A stretch of DNA of 64,000 nt from a bacterium (GCA_030622545.1 JAUXGA010000005.1:62001-126000); one strand, 5' to 3'; positions 49,892-58,427 are shown, numbered from the stretch's first letter. A program made the numbers and translations. The notes: generated by a model from the letters alone, not told the origin.

Positions 49892-50969
49892 AGTTCTCCT
49901 GACCGGGGCAACGGGATACATCGGTCAAAATTTGTTAGGCACGTGGCTTGAGAAAACCGACCAACGAATCAACTTGATTGTGCGAAGTCGTCACGGACTG
50001 CCTCCCGCATCACGGATTGAACAAAGCCTCCGTGATGCGTGCGGTTCTGATGCGTATGCGCGTTGGTCAGATCGGCTGCAGATTTTCAAAGGGGATGTAT
50101 CACAAGAACGATTGGGATTGGATGCCCAATCGTATCAATCGCTAACCGGAAAAGTTTCAAAGATTATCCACTGCGCCGCCGCCGCTCGTTTTGACCTTAG
50201 CTTGGAAGATGCTCGAGAGACCAATGTCGGCGGTGTTAAAAACATGCTTGCGTTCGCCAGCGAATGTTCGAATCTTCAGAAGCTGGATTATATCGGAACG
50301 GCGTACGTGGCTGGGGTGCGAAGTGGAACGGTTTCAGAAGATGAGCTAGACGTCGGGCAGGAGCACCGCAACACCTATGAGCGAAGCAAATTCGAAGCCG
50401 AGTTGCTGGTGCGGCAATGGATGGCTAAGCTGCCGATTTCGGTGATTCGTCCTAGTGTCGTCATTTGTGATTCGAGGACAGGCAAGGCGTCGGATCATAA
50501 CGGATTCTACCGCGCGCTTCGGATGTATCTTCTCGAAGATTTATCTTTGCTTCCCGGTGAACCGTCATCGCTGCTCGACCTTGTTCCGGTGGATTATGTG
50601 TGTGATGCGATTTTTCGAATCGCGCATCATCCGAACAGCGCGGGCGTGTGCTATAATCTGACAGCCGGGCCAGAACGCACGACAACACTCGGAGAGATTC
50701 AAGAATTAGCGAGCCATTACTCAGGTCGACCGAAATTCAAGATTGTTCCGCGCGATGAATACGCGGCGTTCCTTAAACATGCCGAGAAAAGTCTATCGGA
50801 TGACGAACAAGCGGTATTCGAGGAATTGTCGTATTATGTCCCTTATCTATTCTGCGATTTGCTGTTCGACAATTCGAATACAGTGAGGGACACCCAACTG
50901 CAAGCGCCGCCGATTCGAGATTATTTTCAATTATTCATAAAACGTATTCTATCCGATCACTCATCATGA
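49872..50969 (+). CDS. Extended SDR, thioester-reductase/male-sterility type
   Basis: 365 residues from ATG 49872; AAGG at 49862-49865 is 6 nt upstream, favouring it over ATG 49866. NAD(P)-binding LLTGATGYIGQNL, IIHCAAAARFD, ETNVGGVKNML, and the catalytic YERSKFEAE (YxxxK). The C-terminal part matches NAD_binding_4 proteins, which reduce fatty-acyl or carrier-bound thioesters to aldehydes or alcohols. Overlap with the acyl-CoA ligase gene suggests they act in series: activation, then reduction. Exact substrate unknown; a sugar epimerase is the main alternative but less likely beside the ligase. Confidence 0.85.
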   Translation: MAHTDNEVLLTGATGYIGQNLLGTWLEKTDQRINLIVRSRHGLPPASRIEQSLRDACGSDAYARWSDRLQIFKGDVSQERLGLDAQSYQSLTGKVSKIIHCAAAARFDLSLEDARETNVGGVKNMLAFASECSNLQKLDYIGTAYVAGVRSGTVSEDELDVGQEHRNTYERSKFEAELLVRQWMAKLPISVIRPSVVICDSRTGKASDHNGFYRALRMYLLEDLSLLPGEPSSLLDLVPVDYVCDAIFRIAHHPNSAGVCYNLTAGPERTTTLGEIQELASHYSGRPKFKIVPRDEYAAFLKHAEKSLSDDEQAVFEELSYYVPYLFCDLLFDNSNTVRDTQLQAPPIRDYFQLFIKRILSDHSS

Positions 50970-50978
50970 GGCACACTT

Positions 50979-52328
50979 ATGGGTGCAGATATTTTAATCG
51001 TAGATGATGATCCGCAGATTTCTGCGACACTGACTGAGCAGCTAAAAGCCTTTGGATATAATCCTGAGCATGCCGGCGACGGTGCGACCGCTCTCCAGAA
51101 ACTCAAGGCAAAAGATTATAGTCTTATTCTGCTGGACCTCATGCTTCCCGACACGAACGGCCTGCAGCTCTTGGAGAAATGGAAAGAGGAGGGCTTGGCG
51201 GCTCCGGTGATTGTTATCAGCGGAACGGCGACGATTCCCGATGCTGTCACCGCCATGAAGCAAGGCGCGGCTGATTTTCTTGTCAAGCCGATTGATATGC
51301 AGATATTGGAAGCCGTCGTGCAGCGGACGCTGACATCGCACCTGCTGCGCACAGAGAATCTGCGGCTGCGACAATTGACCGGCGGGAAAGCTGTGGAATT
51401 TCGCGGAGACAGCGCTCTTGTAAAAGCGTTGCTGCGCGACGCAAAAAAGATCGCGATTGGCGACCATCCGGTCTTGCTTGAAGGAGAAACCGGAACCGGC
51501 AAGCAAGTACTGGCGCACTACATTCACGCGCATTCCGATCTCGCTGATGAGCCGTTTGTAATCGTCAATTGCGCCGCCATTACCGAGACCTTGTTTGAAT
51601 CAGAGCTATTCGGACACGAAAAGGGCGCGTTTACGGGAGCGATCAGCCGTAAGCCGGGCAAATTTGAATTGGTCGGCAGAGGAACACTCTTCCTTGACGA
51701 AATCGGTGAGCTGCCGGTTCGGTGTCAAGCGAAGCTGTTGACCGCCGTCGAAGATCGCCTGTACGAGAGAGTGGGCGGCGTTCGAACGTTGAGGTTTGAC
51801 GGCCGACTGATTACCGCAACGAATCGAGACCTCGATGCGGAGATTAAAAAAGAACACTTTCGGAGCGATCTGTTCTACCGGCTCGGGATGTTCCGTCTTA
51901 AACTTCCACCGTTGCGTACTCGTCCGGAAGACGTGTCCGTTTACGTTTCGTGGGCAATGGAACAATGCGGACGTCGATACGGACGAGACTACCGGATGCC
52001 CGATGATGATACCATGGAGAAGCTCGCCCGCTATCCATGGCCGGGCAATGTCCGGGAACTTCTTCATCATGTGGAGCGTGCGGCGCTTCTAACGGATGAT
52101 CCGGTTATTAAAAAATCATTATGGCTGTCTTTTCCTTCCTCTCACGGTGAGTCGAACGAAGCATCGGATGATGATTTGCGAGCGGCTCTGAATTCATATA
52201 AGAAGAATCATATTTTGCGCGTCGTCTCAAGCTGTGGTGGAAACCAAACGGAAGCTTCACGACGTTTGGGAATCGAGCGCACACACTTAAATCGTCTGCT
52301 GGCGGAATTCGAAGGACGGCGACGATGA
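50979..52328 (+). CDS. NtrC-family sigma-54-dependent response regulator
   Basis: 449 residues. Receiver domain (1-120) with phospho-Asp53 in LILLDLMLPD and Lys in FLVKPID; AAA+ domain (about 135-365) with Walker A EGETGTGKQVLA, sigma-54 contact loop GAFTGA in HEKGAFTGAISR, Walker B GTLFLDEIGE; and a Fis-type helix-turn-helix at the end (GGNQTEASRRLGIERTHLN). Activates RpoN promoters by ATP hydrolysis after phosphorylation. Partner kinase overlaps its stop by 4 bp. A sigma-54-like promoter with TGTATG inverted repeats lies 2.7 kb downstream (55019) and is a candidate target. Confidence 0.96.
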   Translation: MGADILIVDDDPQISATLTEQLKAFGYNPEHAGDGATALQKLKAKDYSLILLDLMLPDTNGLQLLEKWKEEGLAAPVIVISGTATIPDAVTAMKQGAADFLVKPIDMQILEAVVQRTLTSHLLRTENLRLRQLTGGKAVEFRGDSALVKALLRDAKKIAIGDHPVLLEGETGTGKQVLAHYIHAHSDLADEPFVIVNCAAITETLFESELFGHEKGAFTGAISRKPGKFELVGRGTLFLDEIGELPVRCQAKLLTAVEDRLYERVGGVRTLRFDGRLITATNRDLDAEIKKEHFRSDLFYRLGMFRLKLPPLRTRPEDVSVYVSWAMEQCGRRYGRDYRMPDDDTMEKLARYPWPGNVRELLHHVERAALLTDDPVIKKSLWLSFPSSHGESNEASDDDLRAALNSYKKNHILRVVSSCGGNQTEASRRLGIERTHLNRLLAEFEGRRR

Positions 52329-54781
52329 CACAACGTGTCAAACAGCTTCTGCTTGTCGGTCTCTGCATCCTTGCCGTTGTCGTCAGCATGATTAATATCA
52401 TCCGGGTGCGGACGTTACCCGTTGATCTTGCGGAAAGCGACGGCAAGGTCATCGTTGAACGCGTTCACACGGGCGGTCCTCTGAAAGAATCGGCGATGCG
52501 GCAAGGGGACATTATCTACCGTATTAATGGCAGCGAGCTGCATTCGCTCGCTGAGGCTCGATGGGTATTGGATCACATTCGACCCTATGAAACACTGAGG
52601 TTTATGTGCCTGCGGGGTGATTCGATTTTTACAGCCGCTTTGGTGAGCGATCGCCCGGTGTCTTTCGGTCATGGTATCTTGGTTGCTGTCGTAGGTTTGC
52701 TTTTTCTGGCGCTGGGGTTGTCTGTCTGGTGGCCGGTTATCGGAGATTCACTCGTCGCTGCATTTTTGCGTTTGAATATCATCACCGGGTTAGCCATCCT
52801 TCTTGAATCTCTCACCAATGCGTTCGAACCGGCGCTCCTTCATCATGCTTATTCTCTCGCGTGGATGGCCTGTTATTGTCTGATTCCGGGAGCTCTTCTT
52901 GATTTCATATTGCGATTCTCGAGGAGACAGTATCCGCGATTCAAATGGCACACGCTCATTCTGTACATTCCGCCTTTTCTGCTACTTATCACTCTCAGCA
53001 TCGTATTCATCTCAGCTTCCGTAACACAAAACCCGATTCTCATTTCTCTTTTTGATTTAGGCATGCGCACGGTTTTAGGTCTGCTGATGCTTACCTATTT
53101 TGTGATAACCTTCTTGGTTCTAACCTATGCTTGGCGCCGATCCTCCCGCCCCGAGGAAAGGAATTGCAACCGATGGCTTCTGCTGTGCACATTCGCCGGC
53201 GTCGCTCCGTTTATTTTGCTTCACAAACTTCCGACACTCTGGGGAGGATTGTCACTGGTTTCACTCGACCAAGCCCTGATTTTTCTCCCCGTCGCTCCTA
53301 TCGGCTGGGGGATGGCGGTCGCATCGTTCCGATTGCTTAGAATTGAGTGGACGCTATCGAGAACGATTGTTTATGTTGTGTCCGCCGGGATTGTCTTGTA
53401 TGCCATGATTATTCTGCTCAGCTTTGGCGCGGGTGAATATAAAGCCTACAATGCGGGAGCAGTTGCCGCGCTAATCGTGGTCGCAGCGTTTATCGCCTAT
53501 TTAGCGGGGCTCTCTCTTGCTAAAGGAATCCGGAGTGCCGTGGATCGGGTTTACTATGGAGATTGGTACAACTTCCGCGACGCCGTTCAGAATCTTTCAC
53601 ACAAACTCTCCGGTTCAATGCTGGAACAGGATATCGTTTCGATTTTGACGGAACAATTCCCGGATCTGCTACGCATCGAGAAAGCAATTCTGCTGATTCG
53701 CGGTGACGATGGCACATGGATTCCACCGCCTCAACGAAATGTGCCATTGGTTGCGGAATTTACAAACGCACTGACGCGTCTCGAAGAGCTGATTGCAAAC
53801 TCTGGAGATGGGACGCGCGCCGTATCCGTACCACGTCATCACCCATTAGCTGTCTGGGGAGTTACGGCCGTGTTGCCGCTTGAGCATGCGGGTCGCATCA
53901 TGGGTTGTCTTCTTCTTGGCCGGAAAGAGTCTCAATCGCCCTATAGTGTGCGGGATTTTCAGCTTCTGGACGCGCTCTCGTCTTTTTCCGGAATGGCGCT
54001 TGCGAATCTCGAACTGCATAACGAATTGATTGCGCGTGAGTGTCGAGCTGTCGCGGCAGATTTAGCCGGGGGAATTGCGCATGAAATAAATAATGCTCTG
54101 TATCCGCTCAAAGGGCAAGCGCAGCTCATGGCGCGTAGCATCGAACAAGAATCCGCGCATAAGCCCGAAGAGAAATTTGCGAATGTCGCACATATCATCG
54201 TCGAAATGTCGGACAAAATTCAGCGTATCGCAGACAACTTGAATCGTCTATCTGAACCGGTTCGTCCCAATAAAACTCGCGTGAATCTGAACGACATCGC
54301 GGAAAACGCTATTCAAATCCTTTCCGAAACAGCCGGACGCATCAAGCGTTTCCAGAGCGATAATCCCGATGCGCCGTTCCAACTTAAGCAAAATTTTAGT
54401 GCGGACATTCCTTCCATTGAAGCGGACTCGGGACAAATCAATCAGGTGTTTATCAATCTTATTCTCAACGCGGCGGATGCGATGGAAACGTTTGATCACG
54501 GCGTATTGACTGTGGGAACAACCTTGAGTGCAGACAAAGATTTCGTGATTGGCTATGTTGAGGATACCGGCGTTGGCATCCGAAAAGAACATCTTGCGAA
54601 AATATTCCAGCCGTATTTCACGACCAAACCCAAAGGGAAAGGCACGGGTTTCGGCTTGGCTATTGTCCGTTCCATTATTAGAACCCATGGCGGCAAAGCG
54701 ATGATTACATCCAAAGAAGGCCACGGCACACGCGTGGAATTCACTCTTCCCATTTCTACTCCCTCTTCTCCCTCTGTTTAA
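52325..54781 (+). CDS. Membrane sensor histidine kinase with PDZ and GAF-like domains
   Basis: 818 residues; ATG 52325 overlaps the response-regulator stop (ATGA), so they are cotranslated partners. An N-terminal helix and PDZ-like domain (about 30-105; VERVHTGGPLKESAMRQGD) are followed by about seven to nine membrane helices (to about 400), a GAF-like domain (about 430-570), and HisKA plus HATPase_c: phospho-His in GGIAHEINNALYPLKG, N box QVFINLILNAADAM, G1 VEDTGVGIRKEH, G2 GKGTGFGLAIVR. PDZ plus polytopic membrane sensors suggest detection of a membrane or lipid signal; signal unknown. Confidence 0.93.
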   Translation: MTQRVKQLLLVGLCILAVVVSMINIIRVRTLPVDLAESDGKVIVERVHTGGPLKESAMRQGDIIYRINGSELHSLAEARWVLDHIRPYETLRFMCLRGDSIFTAALVSDRPVSFGHGILVAVVGLLFLALGLSVWWPVIGDSLVAAFLRLNIITGLAILLESLTNAFEPALLHHAYSLAWMACYCLIPGALLDFILRFSRRQYPRFKWHTLILYIPPFLLLITLSIVFISASVTQNPILISLFDLGMRTVLGLLMLTYFVITFLVLTYAWRRSSRPEERNCNRWLLLCTFAGVAPFILLHKLPTLWGGLSLVSLDQALIFLPVAPIGWGMAVASFRLLRIEWTLSRTIVYVVSAGIVLYAMIILLSFGAGEYKAYNAGAVAALIVVAAFIAYLAGLSLAKGIRSAVDRVYYGDWYNFRDAVQNLSHKLSGSMLEQDIVSILTEQFPDLLRIEKAILLIRGDDGTWIPPPQRNVPLVAEFTNALTRLEELIANSGDGTRAVSVPRHHPLAVWGVTAVLPLEHAGRIMGCLLLGRKESQSPYSVRDFQLLDALSSFSGMALANLELHNELIARECRAVAADLAGGIAHEINNALYPLKGQAQLMARSIEQESAHKPEEKFANVAHIIVEMSDKIQRIADNLNRLSEPVRPNKTRVNLNDIAENAIQILSETAGRIKRFQSDNPDAPFQLKQNFSADIPSIEADSGQINQVFINLILNAADAMETFDHGVLTVGTTLSADKDFVIGYVEDTGVGIRKEHLAKIFQPYFTTKPKGKGTGFGLAIVRSIIRTHGGKAMITSKEGHGTRVEFTLPISTPSSPSV

Positions 54782-54849
54782 TCTCTCTCCCTTTTCCCTC
54801 TTTTATTGTGTTTCTCGAAACAACGTCTGCTTGATTCTTAAATAGAGAC

Positions 54850-54917
54850 GACAGGCAGGAGCCAGCCGCTAGGGTTGTTTTTCATATCCCCGACCTATGG
54901 GCTGGCTCCTGCCTGTC
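54850..54917. repeat. 18-bp perfect inverted repeat
   Basis: GACAGGCAGGAGCCAGCC (54850-54867) and GGCTGGCTCCTGCCTGTC (54900-54917) are exact reverse complements separated by 32 bp. It lies between the kinase gene and the regulatory array. Confidence 0.88.
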
Positions 54918-54925
54918 CACCAACA

Positions 54926-54972
54926 GTGTATGCTCGAACATACAGGTGTATGTTTTGAGCATACACTTTTTT
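54926..54972 (+). terminator. Hairpin with T-run after the kinase gene
   Basis: GTGTATGCTC (54926-54935) pairs with GAGCATACAC (54957-54966); the inner AACATAC/GTATGTT extends the stem, and six T follow. It can terminate the two-component operon. The same bases form the TGTATG array listed separately, so the site may do both. Confidence 0.75.
54927..54965 (+). promoter_or_regulatory. TGTATG-N6/7-CATACA double site, candidate enhancer
   Basis: TGTATG-N6-CATACA (54927-54944) and TGTATG-N7-CATACA (54947-54965), with a half-site TGTATG at 54997. Centre about 87 bp upstream of the -12 element at 55033, the usual distance for NtrC-type activator sites. Confidence 0.55.
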
Positions 54973-55018
54973 ATGTCCGAATCCTCCATTAAGTACTGTA
55001 TGTGTTGAAGTTGAACCC

Positions 55019-55035
55019 TTGGCATGGGGATTGTT
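55019..55035 (+). promoter_or_regulatory. Sigma-54 (RpoN)-type promoter
   Basis: TTGGCATGGGGATTGTT: -24 GG at 55021-55022 and -12 TTG at 55031-55033, spacing as in TGGCAYG-N4-TTGCW. The final C of the -12 GC is T here, a weakening change. Transcription would start near 55045, before the gene at 55094. Confidence 0.6.
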
Positions 55036-55093
55036 TTATATAGAGTCAGAATGCGGTCTGTAAGCAAGCAAGAAATCAACTGAGGAGATTGTC

Positions 55094-55300
55094 GTGAAAA
55101 AGTATTTATCCTGTACCTATTCGAATCAAGAAAAAGAGAAGAAACACTTCTTGCGCTACGTCATCAGTTTGCTCTTGATCAGTCTGATGGTTGCCGGTTG
55201 TGAAATGGATATGGATTTTGGTGATGGAATCTTAGGAGGAGGCGGGGGCTATGGCGGTGGGGGGGGTCGGGCGGAAGTAACCTTAATTTCTGCAGCGTAG
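55094..55300 (+). CDS. Ycf48-type lipoprotein, 5' part before a G8-tract frameshift
   Basis: 68 residues from GTG 55094, with GAGGAG upstream. Basic N-terminus, hydrophobic segment and lipobox LMVAGC make a lipoprotein signal, then a Gly-rich linker (DGILGGGGGYGGGGG). The run of eight G at 55259-55266 lies in this linker. In this frame the protein ends at a TAG at 55298; shifted by one or two bases, it runs on into the Ycf48-like repeats that start at about 55279. So this is best read as the front of one gene, 55094-56163. The site looks like a slippage-prone switch or a sequencing error. Confidence 0.7.
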   Translation: MKKYLSCTYSNQEKEKKHFLRYVISLLLISLMVAGCEMDMDFGDGILGGGGGYGGGGGRAEVTLISAA

Positions 55301-55326
55301 CATTCCCAGACACTAATAACGGTTGG

Positions 55327-56163
55327 GTGGTGGGAGGGTATGGAAAGATTCTACACACGACAGATAGCGGCAATACTTGGTTTTTTCAGAACAGAACGAC
55401 GACCAGTGGACTCCGTGGCGTAGCTTTCGTGGATGCGAATAATGGTTGGGCTGTGGGGTATTCTGGGAGAATCGTGCACACCACGGACGGCGGCAGTAAT
55501 TGGACATCCCAGACCAGTTACACGAGCGATATGTGCTTCTGTAGCGTGGCTTTGACGAGCACTAACACCGCTTGGGCTGTAGGTTCGATCCAAAACAAAT
55601 ACAGAGGGCTCGTCATGCAGACTAGAGATGGCGGCACTAATTGGGATTCGCAGAGCAGCAGAACGGCCCATGGACTTGTTGATGTGACTTTCTCAGATGC
55701 GAACACTGGCTGGGCTGTAGGGTGGTATGGAACTATTACACATACCACAGATGGAGGAAATACTTGGACATCTCAGATCAGCGGGACAGGTAAAGACCTT
55801 TGTGGTGTGGCTTTCGCAGATGCATACAACGGTTGGGCCGTGGGGGAAGACGGAATGATTTTGAGCACAAGGAACTCCGGCAACAGTTGGAATTCTCAAG
55901 TTAGTGGAACGACCTCCAAACTCTATGACGTGGCGTTTACGGATAGAGCTAATGGCTGGGCAGTGGGATACGGGGGAGTGATTCTACACACGACGGATAG
56001 TGGAAATACTTGGATTTCACAGAATAGTGGCGCGACCAGCGAACTTCGTGGTGTTGCTTTCCCAGATGCGAATAATGGCTGGGCTGTGGGGCAAAGAAAA
56101 ATTTTGCACACTACTAATGATGGTAGTAGCTGGCATTCCCAGACCGAAGGGATAATCGAATGA
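55327..56163 (+). CDS. Ycf48/BNR repeat lipoprotein, 3' part
   Basis: The frame is open upstream of the first GTG (55327) to about 55279 and encodes NFCSVAFPDTNNGW before it, showing that the true start is in the other frame at 55094. Seven blades of about 42 residues follow, each of the form VAFxDxxNGWAVG...ILHTTDGGNTW, as in Ycf48/photosystem-assembly-type seven-bladed propellers: ILHTTDSGNTW, IVHTTDGGSNW, VMQTRDGGTNW, ITHTTDGGNTW, ILSTRNSGNSW, ILHTTDSGNTW and ILHTTNDGSSW. Surface-exposed lipoprotein by inference; ligand unknown. It is likely driven by the sigma-54 promoter at 55019. Confidence 0.85.
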   Translation: MVGGYGKILHTTDSGNTWFFQNRTTTSGLRGVAFVDANNGWAVGYSGRIVHTTDGGSNWTSQTSYTSDMCFCSVALTSTNTAWAVGSIQNKYRGLVMQTRDGGTNWDSQSSRTAHGLVDVTFSDANTGWAVGWYGTITHTTDGGNTWTSQISGTGKDLCGVAFADAYNGWAVGEDGMILSTRNSGNSWNSQVSGTTSKLYDVAFTDRANGWAVGYGGVILHTTDSGNTWISQNSGATSELRGVAFPDANNGWAVGQRKILHTTNDGSSWHSQTEGIIE

Positions 56164-56205
56164 CTCCGCTACCGTAATTCCTCAAAGTATTCCTAGGAGA
56201 TTGTC

Positions 56206-56784
56206 ATGAAAACGTATCTATTCAAAGTAAGCCTGCTAACGGCGCTCGTCAGCATCGGTTTGTTGTTTCCACATTCTACGGCACTCGCAAAATCACCGGT
56301 CTGGGTCACACTGGGTATAGGACCAGGCGGAGTTGCAAATGGAGGAAGCGGGCAAAGCTGGATAGGTTCGCGGCTGGCGGTGAGTTGGTGCCAAGGGCCG
56401 GGTCAATGGACGGTTGTATCTTCCTCCTGCACCGAATTCGCTCTTTTAAGTTCTATGGATCCTCTGGAATCGGTGGGTGATCTTGGTGTACTATACGGTA
56501 AGCGCTTGTCGGAACCGGGACTGGGATTCATGTCTGTCAGCGGCGGTGTCGCGCTTGTATATGGAAAACGCCGAGGAGAGTTCGTCAGGAGCAGTGGCAG
56601 TTGGTTCGGCACTTCATATTATGAAGAAGTACCGTTTACCACCGTGGGTTTGCCGGTAGACATGCAATTTTGCCTTGCACCCTTTAACGGTATTGGTCTG
56701 GCGCTGGATTTGTTCGGCAATTTGAATTCCGAGAGATCTTACGGTGCCGCCACTATATCTTTGATCATCGGCAAACTGTGGTAA
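56206..56784 (+). CDS. Small exported protein, outer-membrane type
   Basis: 192 residues; AGGAG before the ATG. Signal peptide (LLTALVSIGLLFPHSTALA), then Gly/Ser-rich amphipathic strands (WVTLGIGPGGVANGGSG, GFMSVSGGVALVYGKRRGE, AATISLIIGKLW). Ends in an aromatic residue like barrel proteins. Starts 42 bp after the propeller lipoprotein, possibly the same transcript. No family recognised. Confidence 0.7.
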   Translation: MKTYLFKVSLLTALVSIGLLFPHSTALAKSPVWVTLGIGPGGVANGGSGQSWIGSRLAVSWCQGPGQWTVVSSSCTEFALLSSMDPLESVGDLGVLYGKRLSEPGLGFMSVSGGVALVYGKRRGEFVRSSGSWFGTSYYEEVPFTTVGLPVDMQFCLAPFNGIGLALDLFGNLNSERSYGAATISLIIGKLW

Positions 56785-56852
56785 GTCTGTCATAAAATCG
56801 GTCGAATGGTGTGATTCACTTCTTCTTGACAATTTAAATCCGGAGTTACATC

Positions 56853-57560
56853 ATGCTGATAAGAAACTTTTTCGTTCGTTATTTGGGGATTGCTGCAATC
56901 GGCCTACTTGCATTGTTGCTCGGACTGGCGGATGTCGCGGAAGCCCAGAAGCTCGGATTTCATTTAATCTATATGGAACCGAACGGCCCGGACGCGGAAA
57001 ACTACAGCGACCCTGCTGGCGGCTTTGGCGCTCACTTAGTAGCGCCACTACCGCGTCCGGTACACATGTTTGCCTTTACGCTCGGGTTGGAAAACATCAT
57101 TATGGGAACGGATAGCCGTGAAGTCTACGACACACGCACTTACGAATTTGTCCAGGAAGATATCACTCAGCGATATACGCGGCTTTTTATCGGAGGCGAA
57201 TTTGGGGGGCACGGTTACGGTTTCTTCCGGCCGCACATCGGGATGAATTTCGCGATAGTCAATTATGGCTTCACGGTTGACCGCGTGCATTATGATGATT
57301 ACTCTGAGGAGTTCATCACACAGAACTTCAGGCGCGACAACCACTGGCTTTTCGGGCAGGATTTTACATTGGGTCTCGACCTGCGCGTCAGTCGAAAGAT
57401 TTACGTGGATATGGGAGTCCGTTATCTGAAGACTTACTCTGTGCCCGTGCAGTTGAATCAGGGGCTTGCCACGGTGTTTCCGGAGTACTTTCAGGTATAT
57501 CTTGCGGTGGGAGTTCATACGGATGTGTCTGAATTTTACGACGAGCCGGATAGGCGATAA
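56853..57560 (+). CDS. Outer-membrane beta-barrel protein, uncharacterised
   Basis: 235 residues with a signal peptide (YLGIAAIGLLALLLGLADVAEA). The mature sequence alternates hydrophobic and polar residues with frequent Tyr/Phe/Gly (FAFTLGLENIIMGTD, RLFIGGEFGGHGYGFFRPHI, FTLGLDLRVSRKIYVDMGVR), as in eight-stranded barrels. It ends in charged residues, so a soluble beta-protein is possible. Unknown function; third in a run of four exported proteins. Confidence 0.72.
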   Translation: MLIRNFFVRYLGIAAIGLLALLLGLADVAEAQKLGFHLIYMEPNGPDAENYSDPAGGFGAHLVAPLPRPVHMFAFTLGLENIIMGTDSREVYDTRTYEFVQEDITQRYTRLFIGGEFGGHGYGFFRPHIGMNFAIVNYGFTVDRVHYDDYSEEFITQNFRRDNHWLFGQDFTLGLDLRVSRKIYVDMGVRYLKTYSVPVQLNQGLATVFPEYFQVYLAVGVHTDVSEFYDEPDRR

Positions 57561-57596
57561 TTCGCCATCTGCAACTTAGAATAGGAGGATAGAATC

Positions 57597-58220
57597 ATGA
57601 CGGTATTCATTTGGCTTATTATTCTCGGGTGTACAATCACGGCACCCGCGTTGTCTGGCGATACTCTTGTAACGCCCGACAACGTTGAAGACATTCGCAT
57701 CGAAGGGAAACGATTCAGCTATGACTCCCTTACGTTTCAGCGGTCGGACCTTTGGCCGGGACGACGCGTGGATGTCACATTATTCGATGGAAGCGCCTAC
57801 CGAGGGCGACTTCTCTATGTTACCGACGACCATCTCTTTGCCGGATCTGAGGTGAGGTCTTCTTGCAGTGAGGCAGCTCCAGACTCATTCGAGTGGTCTT
57901 TTCGGTACGACCAGATTGAACGAGTGAAGGTTCTCGGCGGAGCGAATTTCTGGAAGGGTTTTGCCTATGCCTTCGTGCCCATTCTTATCCTTGGTGTTGC
58001 CAGCGGAATCGACGGTGGTGATAACGCGTGGATGGACGCTGCTGTCTTCACTGCAGCGGCAGGGATACCTCTTGGTCTCATCGGTGGAGCTTTGGGCGCT
58101 GGTGAGAATATCAAGAAGAATGGGCCTGTGAAGGGAATCCATGAATCCTTTCGGAACAGAATTCCCTATTGGCAGAAAAACGCTCGGTACAAGCGAAAAC
58201 CAGCCGATATAATTCACTAA
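57597..58220 (+). CDS. Exported protein with Gly-rich membrane segment
   Basis: 207 residues; AGGAGGATAG before the ATG. Signal peptide (VFIWLIILGCTITAPALSG). A small beta-barrel-like part (RRVDVTLFDGSAYRGRLLYV) resembles an SH3/LSm-like fold. A hydrophobic glycine-rich stretch (GFAYAFVPILILGVASGID ... AGIPLGLIGGALGAGE) could insert in a membrane. The end is basic. No known family. Confidence 0.7.
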   Translation: MTVFIWLIILGCTITAPALSGDTLVTPDNVEDIRIEGKRFSYDSLTFQRSDLWPGRRVDVTLFDGSAYRGRLLYVTDDHLFAGSEVRSSCSEAAPDSFEWSFRYDQIERVKVLGGANFWKGFAYAFVPILILGVASGIDGGDNAWMDAAVFTAAAGIPLGLIGGALGAGENIKKNGPVKGIHESFRNRIPYWQKNARYKRKPADIIH

Positions 58221-58237
58221 CTCAAGAGAGAGATAAC

Positions 58238-58427
58238 ATGAGATTGCCGTTGTGCAGGATTTTATCACTACTGGCCGCAATTATATGTCTGTCAAATTTC
58301 CTTCACATGGGAATGGAATCCGGCCGCTGGTCTGTACTATAACTTACGCACATTTGTCGTACGACTTGATGTTGGTTTCGGCAAAGATGAATTAGGCGTA
58401 TTTCTGAATTTCGGTCATATGTTCTAA
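58238..58427 (+). pseudogene. Remnant of an outer-membrane protein (signal peptide plus last strands)
   Basis: From ATG 58238 a signal-peptide-like run (CRILSLLAAIICLSNF) ends at TAA 58340 after 34 residues. In another frame from about 58317 the sequence NPAAGLYYNLRTFVVRLDVG ... LGVFLNFGHMF runs to TAA 58427; this is the end of a D15/Omp85- or barrel-type protein with terminal Phe. The body of the gene is missing. Same type of remnant as 13211-13464. Confidence 0.55.

Noticed and set aside
54850-54917. Integron attC site
   Set aside because: The inverted repeat is perfect and lacks the R/L core sites (GTTRRRY, RYYYAAC) and extrahelical bases.
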